Assembly (NCBI GenBank): GCA_022457065.1
Contig: JAJGBQ010000006.1
Span: 2,356,001 to 2,420,000 of the forward strand
Origin: Curvularia sp. ZM96
Lineage: Eukaryota > Ascomycota > Dothideomycetes > Pleosporales > Pleosporaceae
DNA length: 64,000 nucleotides
Direction: 5' to 3'
Within the stretch, counting starts at the first letter, position 1. Each line of letters begins with the position of its first letter. The position numbers and the translations under genes were made by a program. The notes under the pieces were generated by a model. That model did no database searches. It had not been told where the DNA came from and saw only the letters and a program-made list of their open reading frames with translations. Positions 1-10,721 of this stretch are shown one piece after another.

Positions 1-1606
1 TCACCTGATTTCTCGCAGACACAACCTGAAGACTTTGAGCCAACTCAGGATGCTGGGTTTTCCTTTTCCCGTTCGCCAGCGGGTCTTGCCCCGCCCCCAT
101 CCACTGTCGACACTGTTATGATGGTTGTTGCTGAGTCTCCAATAAAGCAAAAGAAGGGCAAGCTTCAGCGCGGACGACGGGAGGCGACTGTGGAGTTTTC
201 TGACGTAGAGGAAGACTTAGTCGATCATGAAGAGGAAGAAGAGAGCGAAGAAGACATTCAGCGCCCACCGAAGCCTAGCAAAGACGCCTTCAGGAGGATG
301 CAGCAAGCGGCGAAGAAAGCGAGAGCAGCCGAAGAGTTTGACAAAAAGAACAGTCTGGCCAGGGAGGCTGTCATGGACCAGGCCGAGGAATCTGAAGATG
401 AATACGCTGGACTCGGAGGAGCCAGTGATGACGAAGAAGGGGAGGAGGATGAAGAGCTAAAGAATATGATCGACCATAACGATGTCAAGGTTGATGAGCG
501 CCAGATCGCTGCTTTCTATGCGTAAGTCCAGCCGCTTCTATCATAGCTAATCACTCCGAGTACTAACTTGATGCAGCGACAAGGCGAAGAAAGACGACGA
601 GAAGCAGCTCGCCGAGCTTTACAAGAAGATGCAAAGCAAGGGCGGTCTGCGCAGGCATGCAGGTGGCTACGATGGCTTCGACATGTCGGATTCCGAGGAC
701 GAGGCTGAGATGCGTCAGCGCAAGAAGCGCGCGGCGTTTCAAAAACAGACGAATGCCTTGCTACAAGACCAAAAGGTCAAGGCCCTTGCCGACGACGCGA
801 AGAAGAAAGCCTTCTTCAATACGTTGGCAGACTTTGCCGATGAAGGTGAATATGACTATCTCAACATGCCTGAGAAGGAGATGGATGTGGACTCTTCACA
901 GTCTCAGTCACAAAACCAAAATGACGATGTCGCCATTCCAGACTCGCAGAATTTCACTGCCTCTACAGCCGTTCCACTGAAACGCAAATCTGAGAGCTCA
1001 CAGAAGGAGAACCGACCGCCTCCTCAAATGCGCCGTACGGCTGCGTCCGACACACTGAGTCGCAAACCTCTAACAGCGGACGATGTCAAGCACTCTATTT
1101 CGGAACTTATTGAAGACCCACGTGTTATCATTCCAGACTCTCAACTCTCGGATGCTGAAGAGGACGATGAGAACATACACACCAGCGAGCAATCTTCACG
1201 CAGAAAGCCAATCATCGATCGCTTGACATTAAGCCGACAATCGACTTTGGAAGAATCTGTCGTGAGTGCTGAATCGAATCTAGCTTTCCATAATCCGACG
1301 CGCACGGCTGCTGGACCAGGCTTCCGCATTCCCTCCCTCATCCGGCAGGCTACTAGTAATTTGTCTGTCAGCAGTGAGCGGTCTACTGGTAGTGGTGCTG
1401 CTGCTTCGGCCCCCAAGGAAGCGGGGATCAGAAGAGGTGGTACTGGACGCAGTAACATCCATGCGCAAGCAAGAGAGGCAGAGCGTCGCCAGTTGTTGGA
1501 GAAGAAGGAAGGAAAGCGGAAGGAGGCGCTTAGGAAGAAGGTTGAAGGTGGGAGGAAGAAGGGAATGAGGAGTGTGCTGAGTGATCTTGGAGGCGGGTTT
1601 GAGTGA
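1..1606 (+). CDS. MRC1: MRC1/claspin-like DNA replication checkpoint mediator, 5'-truncated
   Basis: This is the C-terminal part of an Mrc1/claspin-type protein, which travels with the replication fork and relays stalled-fork signals to the checkpoint kinase in the nucleus. The frame is open from base 1, so the start lies outside the window. Exons are 1-521 and 577-1606, with a 55-base intron carrying a TACTAAC branch site. The segment around the splice (GLGGASDDEEGEEDEEL, then DVKVDERQIAAFYADKAKKDD) matches my recollection of the MRC1-like family domain: acidic, then Lys/Ala-rich coiled coil. The rest is disordered, rich in Ser/Asp/Glu and SQ/TQ-like sites, and ends in a basic tail. The function follows from the family; the missing N-terminus prevents a length check. 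Confidence 0.85.
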
Positions 1607-2650
1607 TTTTGTCGTGTTTGCATGAGTAGATTCTGGGGCAATCGGCGTTCTGTCTTATCGGGTTTGGTGTTACTGTAAGGGTTATGAGTCAATGCGTGGA
1701 CGAGCATTTGTATAAGGTTCCTCTGTTGATGGAGGATTAGGGTATTGCCTGGGGTCTTCATTCGGGACTCGGGAATCAGGGCATGGGAATTATATTTGTA
1801 GCGACCTTGATACTGATTATAATATATGATAATAACAGACCTGTCCTTCTAATAGTATTGGTCTGTGGTGTGAACCGCATGATGATTCGAGCAAGTCAAT
1901 GTTTCGTCTCTAGCAGACCAGGTTCTCAAATTCTTGTGTGATTCGCTGTGAATTTGAAAGGGTTTCTTGTTTGCGGATTCTGTAGCGTTAACGTCTGTCC
2001 GTGCGGACGGCAAATCTATGCCATACAAATGCGTTGATTTTGGAAACTATGGTTCAGACCAAGATTTCGGTACATATTTCCCTGTGGAACATTCAAAGTG
2101 AGCTATAACAGAGGGATTTGGGAAGTGATAGATGGCAGCAACCGGGTTACAATGACAGCTTTGTCAATCGCAGAAAGTGAGTGTACTTGAACTTTCACTA
2201 CGGAGGTGCAGCACTATTATGAAAGACTTCCTTCACGAGCCAGTAATCGCACAGGCAATGCGCATCCATCTCACTCGCATCGCTCAGTATCTGAAAAATG
2301 GCGGCATGGCTTTGATGAGTGAAACAATACCAGACATTATAAAAACGAGAAGACAGGAACCATGGTTGAGGTAAATGGAATATTTGAAACTGACACATTG
2401 CCCTTTTTATACTGTAATTGAATGCATCATCCACTGCTCCGCTAGGATGACTACAGTTGAGGGAAATTGCGAATTGCGCGTTTCTACCTGACGCCTTGCG
2501 CAAACACATAGTCTATCAGACAATTTCACCTTCATCCTCACCTTCACTTCCCATGATCACAAAACCCACACCTCGCTCAATAGAAAAATTCCATCTTCTT
2601 CCACTCCACAACCAACCTAAATCAACCAACCAACCATCACAACCACCACC
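1607..2650. other. intergenic, MRC1 to RING gene
   Basis: No gene seen. The last ~130 bases before 2651 are poor in G and rich in CA/CT (repeated CAACC and CCACC words), like a transcribed leader of the following gene. Confidence 0.5.
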
Positions 2651-3295
2651 ATGACGCTCTTTGCGGAAAAGCAAGTCTTCAACCTCCTCGGCCTCGAAGC
2701 AATCAAACCATCACCACTCCACACTTCGCAAGACTGCGTCATCTGCACCAACCCTCTAGCCATGCAACCGAGTCCCGCAGAGGCCAACAAGCCCCAGTCA
2801 ATGTTTCACACGGCAGTCCGAATTACTGCGTGCGGCCACATCGTTGGAAAAGAGTGTCTTGACGTATGGCTCGATACCAGTCACATGTGTCCGATCTGCA
2901 ACCGCGAACTCTTCGACGCCAAAGGCGACGCCATCACAAAACAAGACATCAACCGCGTTGTTCAATCGCTGAGTCGTTACTACGATATATACAAGGTTAG
3001 GGCGAGTATTTCGCGGGTTACGAGACGCGTTGGCAAAAAGTATATACCACGGACGCAGGTTCGCGGGGGTGAAATTCGGGACGAACAGATGGTGGAGGAG
3101 GAGGACGATTTTAGATATTCCGGTGATGATGTCTGGGGAAGTGATGGGGATATGGAGTTTGATGGGGAAGAGGAAGACGATGAGTATATGGAGATGGATG
3201 AAGATCATGAAGACGAAGCCGAGGAGATGGAGGACCTTGATGATGCTGAGGGTCAGGAGGAGAAGGAAAAAAATCTGTCGGACTCTGAGGAGTAA
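2651..3295 (+). CDS. RING-finger protein with acidic C-terminal tail
   Basis: A 214-residue single-exon protein with an ATG in a CCACC context. The RING-type zinc finger spans about residues 29-83: C29-x2-C32, then C61-G-H63, C69, and C80-P-I-C83. RING proteins usually act as E3 ubiquitin ligases that hold an E2 enzyme; the target here is unknown. The position normally held by the fifth zinc ligand (His or Cys) is Gly66 in CGHIVGKEC, so the finger is atypical and activity cannot be assumed. Residues ~140-214 are almost wholly Asp/Glu with some Met and Ser. The next gene downstream encodes a similar finger, including the ending CPxCxxxLFDAK, so the two may be old tandem duplicates. Confidence 0.75.
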   Translation: MTLFAEKQVFNLLGLEAIKPSPLHTSQDCVICTNPLAMQPSPAEANKPQSMFHTAVRITACGHIVGKECLDVWLDTSHMCPICNRELFDAKGDAITKQDINRVVQSLSRYYDIYKVRASISRVTRRVGKKYIPRTQVRGGEIRDEQMVEEEDDFRYSGDDVWGSDGDMEFDGEEEDDEYMEMDEDHEDEAEEMEDLDDAEGQEEKEKNLSDSEE

Positions 3296-4007
3296 ATGGA
3301 TTGAAGCGCGCACGAGGGTGCTAAGGTGGCTATAGTTCTGTGAGGTCGAGGGTATCTATGAACTGAATCGTCTTTACTGTACCTGGGCTACTGCCGCCAT
3401 AACCTATACCGCCTCAGAGTCATAGTAGTCTCTCTTCTCAGTCCGATAAACTCTCTCAATTTATCACCCAGATTCGATTATAGTTATCAGGATCGTAGGC
3501 CCCGCCCCATCTTTTATCGCTTTCCACTGTGGATCCGATGAGTTTTTGGCCTTTGTTTCTACCATTGGCAAAGAAGGAAACTGATACATCACTGCATAGT
3601 CACATCCCAGAAAAACGATATACCACGTCACCTCAACTATTCAAGGCAATGTTTTTCTTCCATTACTTGGTTTCCATGTGCCGAATTTGAATGTAAAAAT
3701 GACTATGATACAGGAGTGGACTTTTGGATCCCCACCCGAAACCCTTCTTACTCTGATATCAGGTAGCGATCCAGGAATACAATGTCCGACGGTCATTTGA
3801 TTCGCATGTATTGGCTCCCCAGCGTATTCTTAGCCAATTCGGCACCCCAACTGTTTCCCACTGTTGAGCATGTATGTACTCTAAAGGAACAGATCCCACT
3901 CGGAGTCGTTGGTAACATTTCAGTTGCCAATCCTCTCATTCTTCGTTGTCATTCACCAGCATTGTTATTTCTTTCCTGGTCTTAATTTGTTCACATCCAG
4001 ACGGGAA
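3296..4007. other. intergenic between the two RING genes
   Basis: No gene seen. The frame of the next gene is open back to about 3909, but no ATG in it precedes 4008, so I treat this as leader sequence. Confidence 0.45.
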
Positions 4008-4583
4008 ATGCCTCGCTCTTCACGAGTCAGCTTTCTCAAAAAGGACACTGCGCCCTGCGCTGCAGGCATGACGCCATGTCCTATCTGCTACGAAACGACA
4101 ACCTCGAGCATTACACTGTGCGGCCTGCGCATACGCCTCCGAAACACGAAGATGGCCGCCAAAATGCTGTTTTCCAGCTGCCACAGGGATGATAGCACGG
4201 TGAAGCTCCGGGCCAAGCCGTCTCGCAGCAACTACACGGTGCGGATCAAGCGATGCGGACACCAATTCTGCTACGATTGTTTAGAGACATGGGTGCAAAA
4301 GAAGAACACTTGCCCTATGTGCAGGGACCGACTGTTTTTTGACGCGAAGCGCGCCAATGATCTCGACGACATGACCAATGAGGATATGGACCCATGGCTG
4401 GCGTTGAGAGAGGATGGCGGCATGCGCGATATGAATGAGACTGCTATAATGGGCGCGCTTGACGACGAAGGTATTTACGAAGGCGGCAGAGCGATGCAGG
4501 ACAATGCGGATGAGAACGAAATGCATACTGGGAGGCGCAATGATGGGGCGGAGGCCATGTTAGGGCAGGAAAAGACGGAGTAG
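4008..4583 (+). CDS. RING-HC finger protein
   Basis: A 191-residue protein read from the ATG at 4008 (MPRSSRV). The RING finger is complete: C24-x2-C27, a loop of about 55 residues, C83-G-H85, C88, C91, C102 and C105. The long loop between the first and second ligand pairs contains basic stretches. The C-terminal 80 residues are acidic and probably disordered. E3 ubiquitin-ligase activity is inferred from the family only. It lies on the same strand as the other RING gene, 0.7 kb away, and shares the CGHxxxxxCLxxWxxxxxxCPxC frame followed by a LF(F)DAK sequence. An upstream non-coding exon is possible because a CAG acceptor-like site sits just before the start. Confidence 0.65.
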   Translation: MPRSSRVSFLKKDTAPCAAGMTPCPICYETTTSSITLCGLRIRLRNTKMAAKMLFSSCHRDDSTVKLRAKPSRSNYTVRIKRCGHQFCYDCLETWVQKKNTCPMCRDRLFFDAKRANDLDDMTNEDMDPWLALREDGGMRDMNETAIMGALDDEGIYEGGRAMQDNADENEMHTGRRNDGAEAMLGQEKTE

Positions 4584-6777
4584 ACAAAAGCATCAGAAAT
4601 GACGGCGAGCTGATTGCATAAGTGGTACCAGCTTGAATTTGTCAGTCTTGCTGCTTGGAGGAAGATTGCAGAACCGTGCTCATATGTATTTGCATGCTGC
4701 GGTGGACCGTGTCATAAATGCAGGTTGTTGCGGAAGAATGCGCTATCACGTTAGTTGTCATGCAATGGAGAAAGAATGTGGCGGTGTGGCGCGCAACCGC
4801 CACTATGTGGCTCAGTTGTCCATGCAGCAGTAGTATCGTGAGTGCTTCGAGCGTTTCTTACCGCGACGCACGCGATGCTTGGTCTTAGCAGAGTATCGTT
4901 TTAAACACTCTGTACAGAGATGGCATGCAAATGTCAAAATGGTAGCAGCGACCATCTCCTAACCTCCTTGGCAGTGCAACCGGGGCAGCGGTTCTGAGCC
5001 CTGCACGACATAGACAAGAGTGCGCCTCGTCGTAAACTTAGCATTTGACATGGAGCCCTACAAAGCTTCCGTGGCTCTGCTGCTTCGACCCTAGTGGCCG
5101 TGGTGAGATTGCCGAATGCTGCATGTCGGCTTTACTGCGCTAGTCGGCGTCTGAAACTTGGGGGATGCCGGCCATCATCGCCACTCCATAACCATGGGCG
5201 TCGGAGGTGGCCGAGCCAGTAGCAGCATCAGACGAGTGGTGGACAAGTACGTACAACTAGGCAGCCATGGTGTTGCAAAAGACATGTATCCAATGCAAAG
5301 GCGAGCATGCAAGCTGCCCAGGACCGACAAAGCCAAGCGTATTTTTCTTTCCGGTCAGCACGGGCGTGAGTCATAAGCGAGGGTGCATGCCGCCCCAGAT
5401 GCGACCATGCCAGCACCAGCGGCGCTGCGACCACCCCGCATCCTAGCTTCATCGTGTGAACATCTGGAGGCTATAAAGCGAGGTGAAGTTGCTGTTCGCG
5501 CGGCGAAAGGTGCATGGCTGGGTGTTTGATGCGCTGCTGTCAGGAGGATGGCATAGGGACACAACGCAGGGGGAGGCGCAGGGCGGCGGCTGTCACACGA
5601 GCGGTAAGAGGTATGGGCATCGGGGCGAGGGGCGGCGGCTCTCAGCCAGCAGCAGGCATGAAGACATGTCGTGATGGGCAAAAAATCTCTTTCGCAGAGC
5701 GGCGTTGCAAGGTGGACATAGTGCGGCAAGTGAGGCGACGGGGCCGAGTGGACGGGCTGGATTTGGGCCTTGGCTCAATCCGGGCCAGTGCGTCGTCATC
5801 GGTGGTAGGCACCAGCGAAAGTGCGATGACGATCTGTTTGATGGCCACTGTGTCCTTTGGGCAGACACGACGACGGGCGCATGCGCATGCGATGCAGAGG
5901 CGGCGGTGGGCGATGGGCAGCGACGGAGCGGTGGCGAATGGCGTGTTGCAGGCAGGCGGGCGGCGGGCGCGTGTGCAGCCGGGGGGAGAGAGCGAGAGTG
6001 AAGAAGGACTGCTGGCGAGGCCCCTTTTGCGCACAGCAGAATCTTCTCGCTACCGAAAAGGTGACGCTAAGCCCCCCCGTCGCCCGCGGGCCCCTGTCGC
6101 TTGGCGGGGCGCTAGGGGCTTGGCACGCCGCTGGCTGCGACTATAAGTACTCGGCCTCCCCCCAACTTTTTGACGAGATTTCCGCCTTGCCCGCCGTTGT
6201 CGCAACACCGCAACCTCTCAGCTCCCCGCCGCCGCAGCTCGAAATCCATCACGATTCCACTGCGCGCCCTTTAATACTTGCGACTCCCAAGCTTCGGTGT
6301 GCCAAATTTGCACATATCCACTCTCTCAAGAGGTCCTTGGCGACTGCGATCGGCGCTAGCTACATCTACGATAGCCTTGCGAAGCAGCCTCAGCCTCAGC
6401 CCCAGTCGCACCCCGACTTACCCTGCCAAAGGCTTGCTGGCTACGCTTTTGGTCACTTAATCTCCACACTAACAAGGCCGCCCGCTTTGCGACTGCTGCC
6501 ACTCGACGAGACTCTTGTCGGCGTTTGCGAGGGACACATTGGCTTGTAGCTCTCCTGCCTCCGGTACCGTCTCCACCTATCTCTTCCACATAGCCAGATC
6601 CAATTCTCCCAGCGGCGTCGACCGACCTCGCGCTCCCTGCGATCTCGTAGTCCGCTCGCACTGACCGTCGCTGCCGTCGCAAAGAAAGAACTTCATTCTG
6701 ACCTGCGCAGTCTGTCAAGATACCTAAATCTCTCTCCTCAAGCGTCTATCGCTCCAATTCCAATCAATAATCTCATC
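4584..6777. other. 2.2 kb intergenic region and TBP leader
   Basis: No protein gene recognised. From about 5150 the DNA becomes GC-rich with many overlapping open frames on both strands that look compositional. From about 6140 it becomes the presumed promoter and leader of the TBP gene (listed separately). Confidence 0.5.
6141..6149 (+). promoter_or_regulatory. TATA-like element upstream of TBP gene
   Basis: The sequence CTATAAGTA lies about 635 bases upstream of the TBP start codon, just where a long pyrimidine-rich, ATG-free stretch begins. Its position fits a core promoter for a long 5' leader, but the transcription start is inferred. Confidence 0.4.
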
Positions 6778-7635
6778 ATGGATCCAAACTCTCTCACCTC
6801 TCACCCGTCCACCGCCGCCCAGGCTCAGACGGTAAGCTTTTCGTGATGTCTCTTGCACCAACTCTGTTCTAACTTTGGCTCCCAGTTCGTCGCCCCTGGC
6901 TCTCTCTCCTACCCTCAAGGCGCGAACTTGGACATGACTGCACCCTCCTCGGAGCAGAGCACTCAACAGGTCGCTGAAAACGCGAACGGTGTTGCTACTC
7001 CTGCGGCTACCCCCGATACTCAGAACGGTCAAGTGCCCTCTGGTATTGTGCCCACTCTTCAGAACATTGTCGCTACCGTCAACCTCTCCGCTCGTCTTGA
7101 CCTCAAGACCATTGCTCTCCATGCCCGCAATGCCGAGTACAACCCCAAGCGTTTCGCTGCCGTCATCATGCGTATTCGTGAGCCAAAGACAACGGCCTTG
7201 GTCTTCGCGAGTGGAAAGATGGTTGTGACTGGTGCCAAGTCTGAAGATGACAGCCGCCTTGCTTCCCGCAAATATGCGCGGATCATCCAGAAGCTCGGGT
7301 TCAGTGCCAAGTTCACCGTACGTCGCGTCGGACAAAAGCCCTCTCTCATTGCCATGCTAACCTGATTACAGGACTTCAAGATCCAGAACATTGTCGGCTC
7401 TTGCGACATTCGCTTCCCTATCCGCCTTGAGGGCCTTGCCTCTCGCCACCACACTTTCTCGTCATATGAACCTGAGCTGTTCCCTGGTCTCATCTACCGT
7501 ATGATGAAGCCGAGGATCGTTCTCCTCATCTTCGTATCTGGCAAGATCGTCTTGACCGGAGCCAAGGTCCGCGAGGAAATCTACCAGGCGTTCGAGCTCA
7601 TCTACCCAGTCTTGTCGGACTTCCGCAAGTCTTGA
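6778..7635 (+). CDS. TBP: TATA-binding protein (TFIID subunit)
   Basis: This is the general transcription factor that binds TATA DNA for RNA polymerases I, II and III in the nucleus. Exons are 6778-6831, 6886-7317 and 7372-7635, giving 249 residues; both introns are 54 bases. The N-terminal ~65 residues are variable and low in complexity. They are followed by the two direct repeats of the saddle: IVPTLQNIVATVNLSARLDLKTIALHARNAEYNPKRFAA first, then FKIQNIVGSCDIRFPIRLEG. The DNA-contact segments are present (PKTTALVFASGKMVVTGAK and PRIVLLIFVSGKIVLTGAK). Length and sequence match fungal TBPs closely. The start is the only ATG after about 600 ATG-free bases. Confidence 0.97.
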
Positions 7636-8198
7636 GCAAATCGCTTACCCACAATCTTCGATTCAAAGAGCCTTGACTAATCCACCCTAAACAAGCTGAC
7701 ATGGCCATGACTTGAATCCTTCTTCTACACATTGTCATTTTTTTGCGGCATTGCATGGTGTTCCAGGTGGGCTGTTTTCCTTTTACTCAAACTTTCCAAA
7801 ACTCCACAACATATATCCCCAGTCACGATTAGACATCTGTACGTGGGCAGCCTTCGACTCTTCGTAATCAGTTTACCGAAGGCTTTTCTTCTCTCTTCTT
7901 TTTTTCTCTTGTAGGGGTACGATTACGTCGGTGGAAGACGTGCGAGGACGACATTGAGATTGCTTATTGGATGGATGATGAAACGCAAGGACGCGTTGAT
8001 GGGTGCGACCGTAAAAGTTCGTACCGAGAGGGGGCCCCCTTTGGTTGACGATATGATGCCAGGGCTTCTCGTGGGTGGATGTTTAGCATTCATCGTGTAT
8101 GTGTATATGACTCTTTGGCCTCGAGACAAGTTAGGCATTAATGTCATAACGATATGATACCACATGATGGCTTACCTTGAGCATGTGCCTATGATGTC
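7636..8198. other. convergent intergenic, TBP and GH47-like genes
   Basis: No gene seen. It contains the 3' ends of two convergent genes, with T-rich stretches around 7735-7910. Confidence 0.5.
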
Positions 8199-9986
8199 TC
8201 ATGGACTTCCTGCCCATAATACACTCCCATCGCCTGCAAATACCCACTCGTCCAAGCTCAACATGCTCGTCTCGCTGAACAAGAGGTAAAAGTGCTTGAG
8301 GGTCTGCACTGTTGCCCTGAACTCTTCTTTGTCCGTTCCGCCATTTGCACTTCTTGGTTGCTCCAGGCTCTCCATAGCTCGCTCAACACCCTCCCACAAC
8401 TGCCACCCGATATCTCTCCATTTCTCCTCGCCTGTAACTCTGTACAGGGTGAACAGACTTATCGCCAATTCTGGCCTGATCCTCACGCTCTCCTCATCAC
8501 TTATGGTCTCGAACCCTGGGTACTTTTGTTCCCACCATGCTTCAGGATTGAACGTGCAGTCTTCGTCGCTCTCGCTCAGGTCCGCCGATGAACAGGCCAG
8601 CATGGAGAAGCTCGTAGGCATGATGTTGAAATTATCGCGAGAGACAGAGGTAGGAGGAGCGTGTAATGACACCCATATACAGCCTTCAGTCACAAGGCGC
8701 GCGTAGCTGAGGTATGTGTCGTTGCGAGTGAGCGTAGCGGCAAGCGCCAGTGTGCTACCTAGGGCGCAGGACGAGGCGTCGATAGTGTGGGTACGTGTGA
8801 TATGGCCTTTGGGGGTCGTGTATGCGGAACTAGCCATGAGGATCGAGGCATTCGTGGGCGTTATGGGGCGGAAGAGGAGGTGTTGGATGATGGCGTCAAG
8901 GGCGTTTGTAGACATGGCCATGTACGGCGATGCGGTAGGCGAGACAGCGAGGAGGCGGGTCATGAGCTCGTACTGCGAATACGCAGCAGGGCTGGATGGG
9001 GCTTCTAGACTGAACGTGTTATTGGATATCAGATTGAGGCTTTGCAGATTCATGTCGACAGGCCACAGCCCAGGGATTCGGGTACTACTTTGTTGTGCTG
9101 CGAGGATGGTGGTCACACGCTTTACAGCGTCGTAATATCGCATGTCGCCGGTTAGTTGGGACAGCCTAGTGAAGGCAAGATTGTATGACGTTAGTTCTGT
9201 GAGTGTCGCATGCTGTGACAGCCCCTGCTCTTCGCCGTCTGCGACCTTCGTCGAGTTCCAGGATGTGACAGGTACGCGGTTTGGGCTATCGAAGAAGGTA
9301 TAGAGCATGTCGCCTAATTCTACGGCTTTATTTAAAAGGCGATTGTCACCGCATTTGGTAAGGTCGTGCGCTGAGAGTAGAGCGGATAACAGCCGAGTCG
9401 TTTGTAGCAAGCTTGTTATCTGGCCACGGCGTGCAAGGTCCATTCTTGTGATGACTGCTATGGCCTCTTCAAACTCGTCCGTCATTCCCATAATCCAGAA
9501 CATCTCAAGGCTGTCGATGAACATGGCGTTTTGATCCGCTGGTGTTTGCTGCGGCCTTGCATCCCTCGTTGCACCCCCTCGATTCATATTCCAGTATCGC
9601 TTGAGGGCTGCTTTGACGGCCGCTTGACGGCGCTTACGCATAACTGTTTCCCGATAGGAGGGCCTGTCCTTGCCAAAATCATACTGCGTTTTCAGTGAGC
9701 CGCCATGTTCTGGAAATGGTAACTGTGCATAACTATCTGCCGGATGATGCTGGATCGCGTTCTTGTAGAAGCTGTGGCTTGATGATGCTGTTAGAGGAGT
9801 GTCCAGAGGACGAGAGGAACAGGAAGGTATGGAGACGGGAGGAGGGAGAAACCAGAAATTACTATTGAAACGATGAAGAAGCAGAACGGAAATAGAGAAG
9901 CAGATGAGAACTCCTGACCACCGTGTGCCAGCTCGCGGTCTTGCGGGCCACAGACCCAACGGAAAGGAGCCTTTGCGAGTGTGCAT
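8199..9986 (-). CDS. GH47 alpha-mannosidase-like type II membrane protein, probably inactive
   Basis: A 595-residue single-exon protein. A short basic N-terminus and one hydrophobic segment (about residues 25-41, GVLICFSISVLLL) suggest a signal anchor in ER or Golgi. The luminal part resembles glycoside hydrolase family 47, the class I alpha-1,2-mannosidases that trim N-glycans: FIDSLEMFWIMGMTDEFEEA, LLSAHDL, IRPELAISLFTLYRVTG (near 505) and TLKHFYLLFSE. Several expected active-site positions are changed. The GHDELRP-type block reads GGATRDARP, the GDSYYEYL-type block lacks its Asp, ETLKY reads QTLKH, and the C-terminal NTEAHP block is AGDG. The RPE glutamate remains. I infer a non-catalytic or altered lectin-like role. 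It is divergently placed with DLT1. Confidence 0.7.
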   Translation of the reverse strand: MHTRKGSFPLGLWPARPRAGTRWSGVLICFSISVLLLHRFNSNFWFLPPPVSIPSCSSRPLDTPLTASSSHSFYKNAIQHHPADSYAQLPFPEHGGSLKTQYDFGKDRPSYRETVMRKRRQAAVKAALKRYWNMNRGGATRDARPQQTPADQNAMFIDSLEMFWIMGMTDEFEEAIAVITRMDLARRGQITSLLQTTRLLSALLSAHDLTKCGDNRLLNKAVELGDMLYTFFDSPNRVPVTSWNSTKVADGEEQGLSQHATLTELTSYNLAFTRLSQLTGDMRYYDAVKRVTTILAAQQSSTRIPGLWPVDMNLQSLNLISNNTFSLEAPSSPAAYSQYELMTRLLAVSPTASPYMAMSTNALDAIIQHLLFRPITPTNASILMASSAYTTPKGHITRTHTIDASSCALGSTLALAATLTRNDTYLSYARLVTEGCIWVSLHAPPTSVSRDNFNIMPTSFSMLACSSADLSESDEDCTFNPEAWWEQKYPGFETISDEESVRIRPELAISLFTLYRVTGEEKWRDIGWQLWEGVERAMESLEQPRSANGGTDKEEFRATVQTLKHFYLLFSETSMLSLDEWVFAGDGSVLWAGSP

Positions 9987-10721
9987 GGTGATTCAAGACT
10001 TTGCAAGAACAAGGGAAAGAGACTCGAAGGGAAAGTGAAGAGATAAACCAAAAAGACACCTTTGAATCCGGAACGCTTCATGTTTCGACGATTCAGTTTC
10101 TGGCTGCGATCAGCTTTGGAGGCGATTCGCATCGTTGCGTGTATCAGCTGGCTGTTTGTAACACTTCCGACTCAGGACAAGTACGGCTCCATGATCGCCG
10201 GTTTCGAAACAAATCTAGGAGCACATCGTCTGCTGAATGCGTACATCATCTGCGAATGACTGTTCCATTGAAATTATGTAGGGCCTCGAGACTTTGCAGA
10301 CGGGATAAAAGGTCGGTATAGTATCCAAGGATCAAAGGGTCGGTGGACAAACATGGTGAGCAAGCTGATACAAGAGGAAGCCATGCAAAGTTCACAAAGT
10401 TGGCTGTACTGGCATCGCCGCTTGAGTGGAATTTTAATTCTTACACCTCGCGCGGTGGGCTTGTGGGAAACGAGTGAACTCGTGGGTCGTGCGGGTCTGC
10501 ATGCACCTTGTGCGTTAATAGCTTGGCGCCTTCCTCCTTTCAATTACCGGAACCATGATGGCATAGCTTCACTCACACCACGCTCTCTCTCTCTCGTTCT
10601 TTACCCTGTCGTTATGTAGCCACCACTTTTTCCGTAGCTCTAATTTGTAATTATTTCCATACAGATGCATTCCTTCCTTCGGCCCTACTGATACGGCTAT
10701 CATCCCATCGCAACCGCAATC
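9987..10721. other. divergent promoter region, GH47-like and DLT1 genes
   Basis: No gene seen; 735 bases shared by two diverging genes. Confidence 0.45.

Noticed and set aside
3909..4007. N-terminal extension of the second RING protein with a hydrophobic stretch
   Set aside because: The frame is open but has no ATG before 4008, and a CAG acceptor-like site sits just upstream of 4008.
2651..4583. RING genes as part of a defence or secondary-metabolite cluster
   Set aside because: No biosynthetic backbone gene, transporter or cluster regulator lies nearby; the neighbours are conserved housekeeping genes.
5514..6549. Overlapping open frames of 200-230 codons before the TBP gene
   Set aside because: They occur in several frames and on both strands of a GC-rich segment, give Arg/Gly-rich nonsense-like proteins, and extend into the likely TBP leader.
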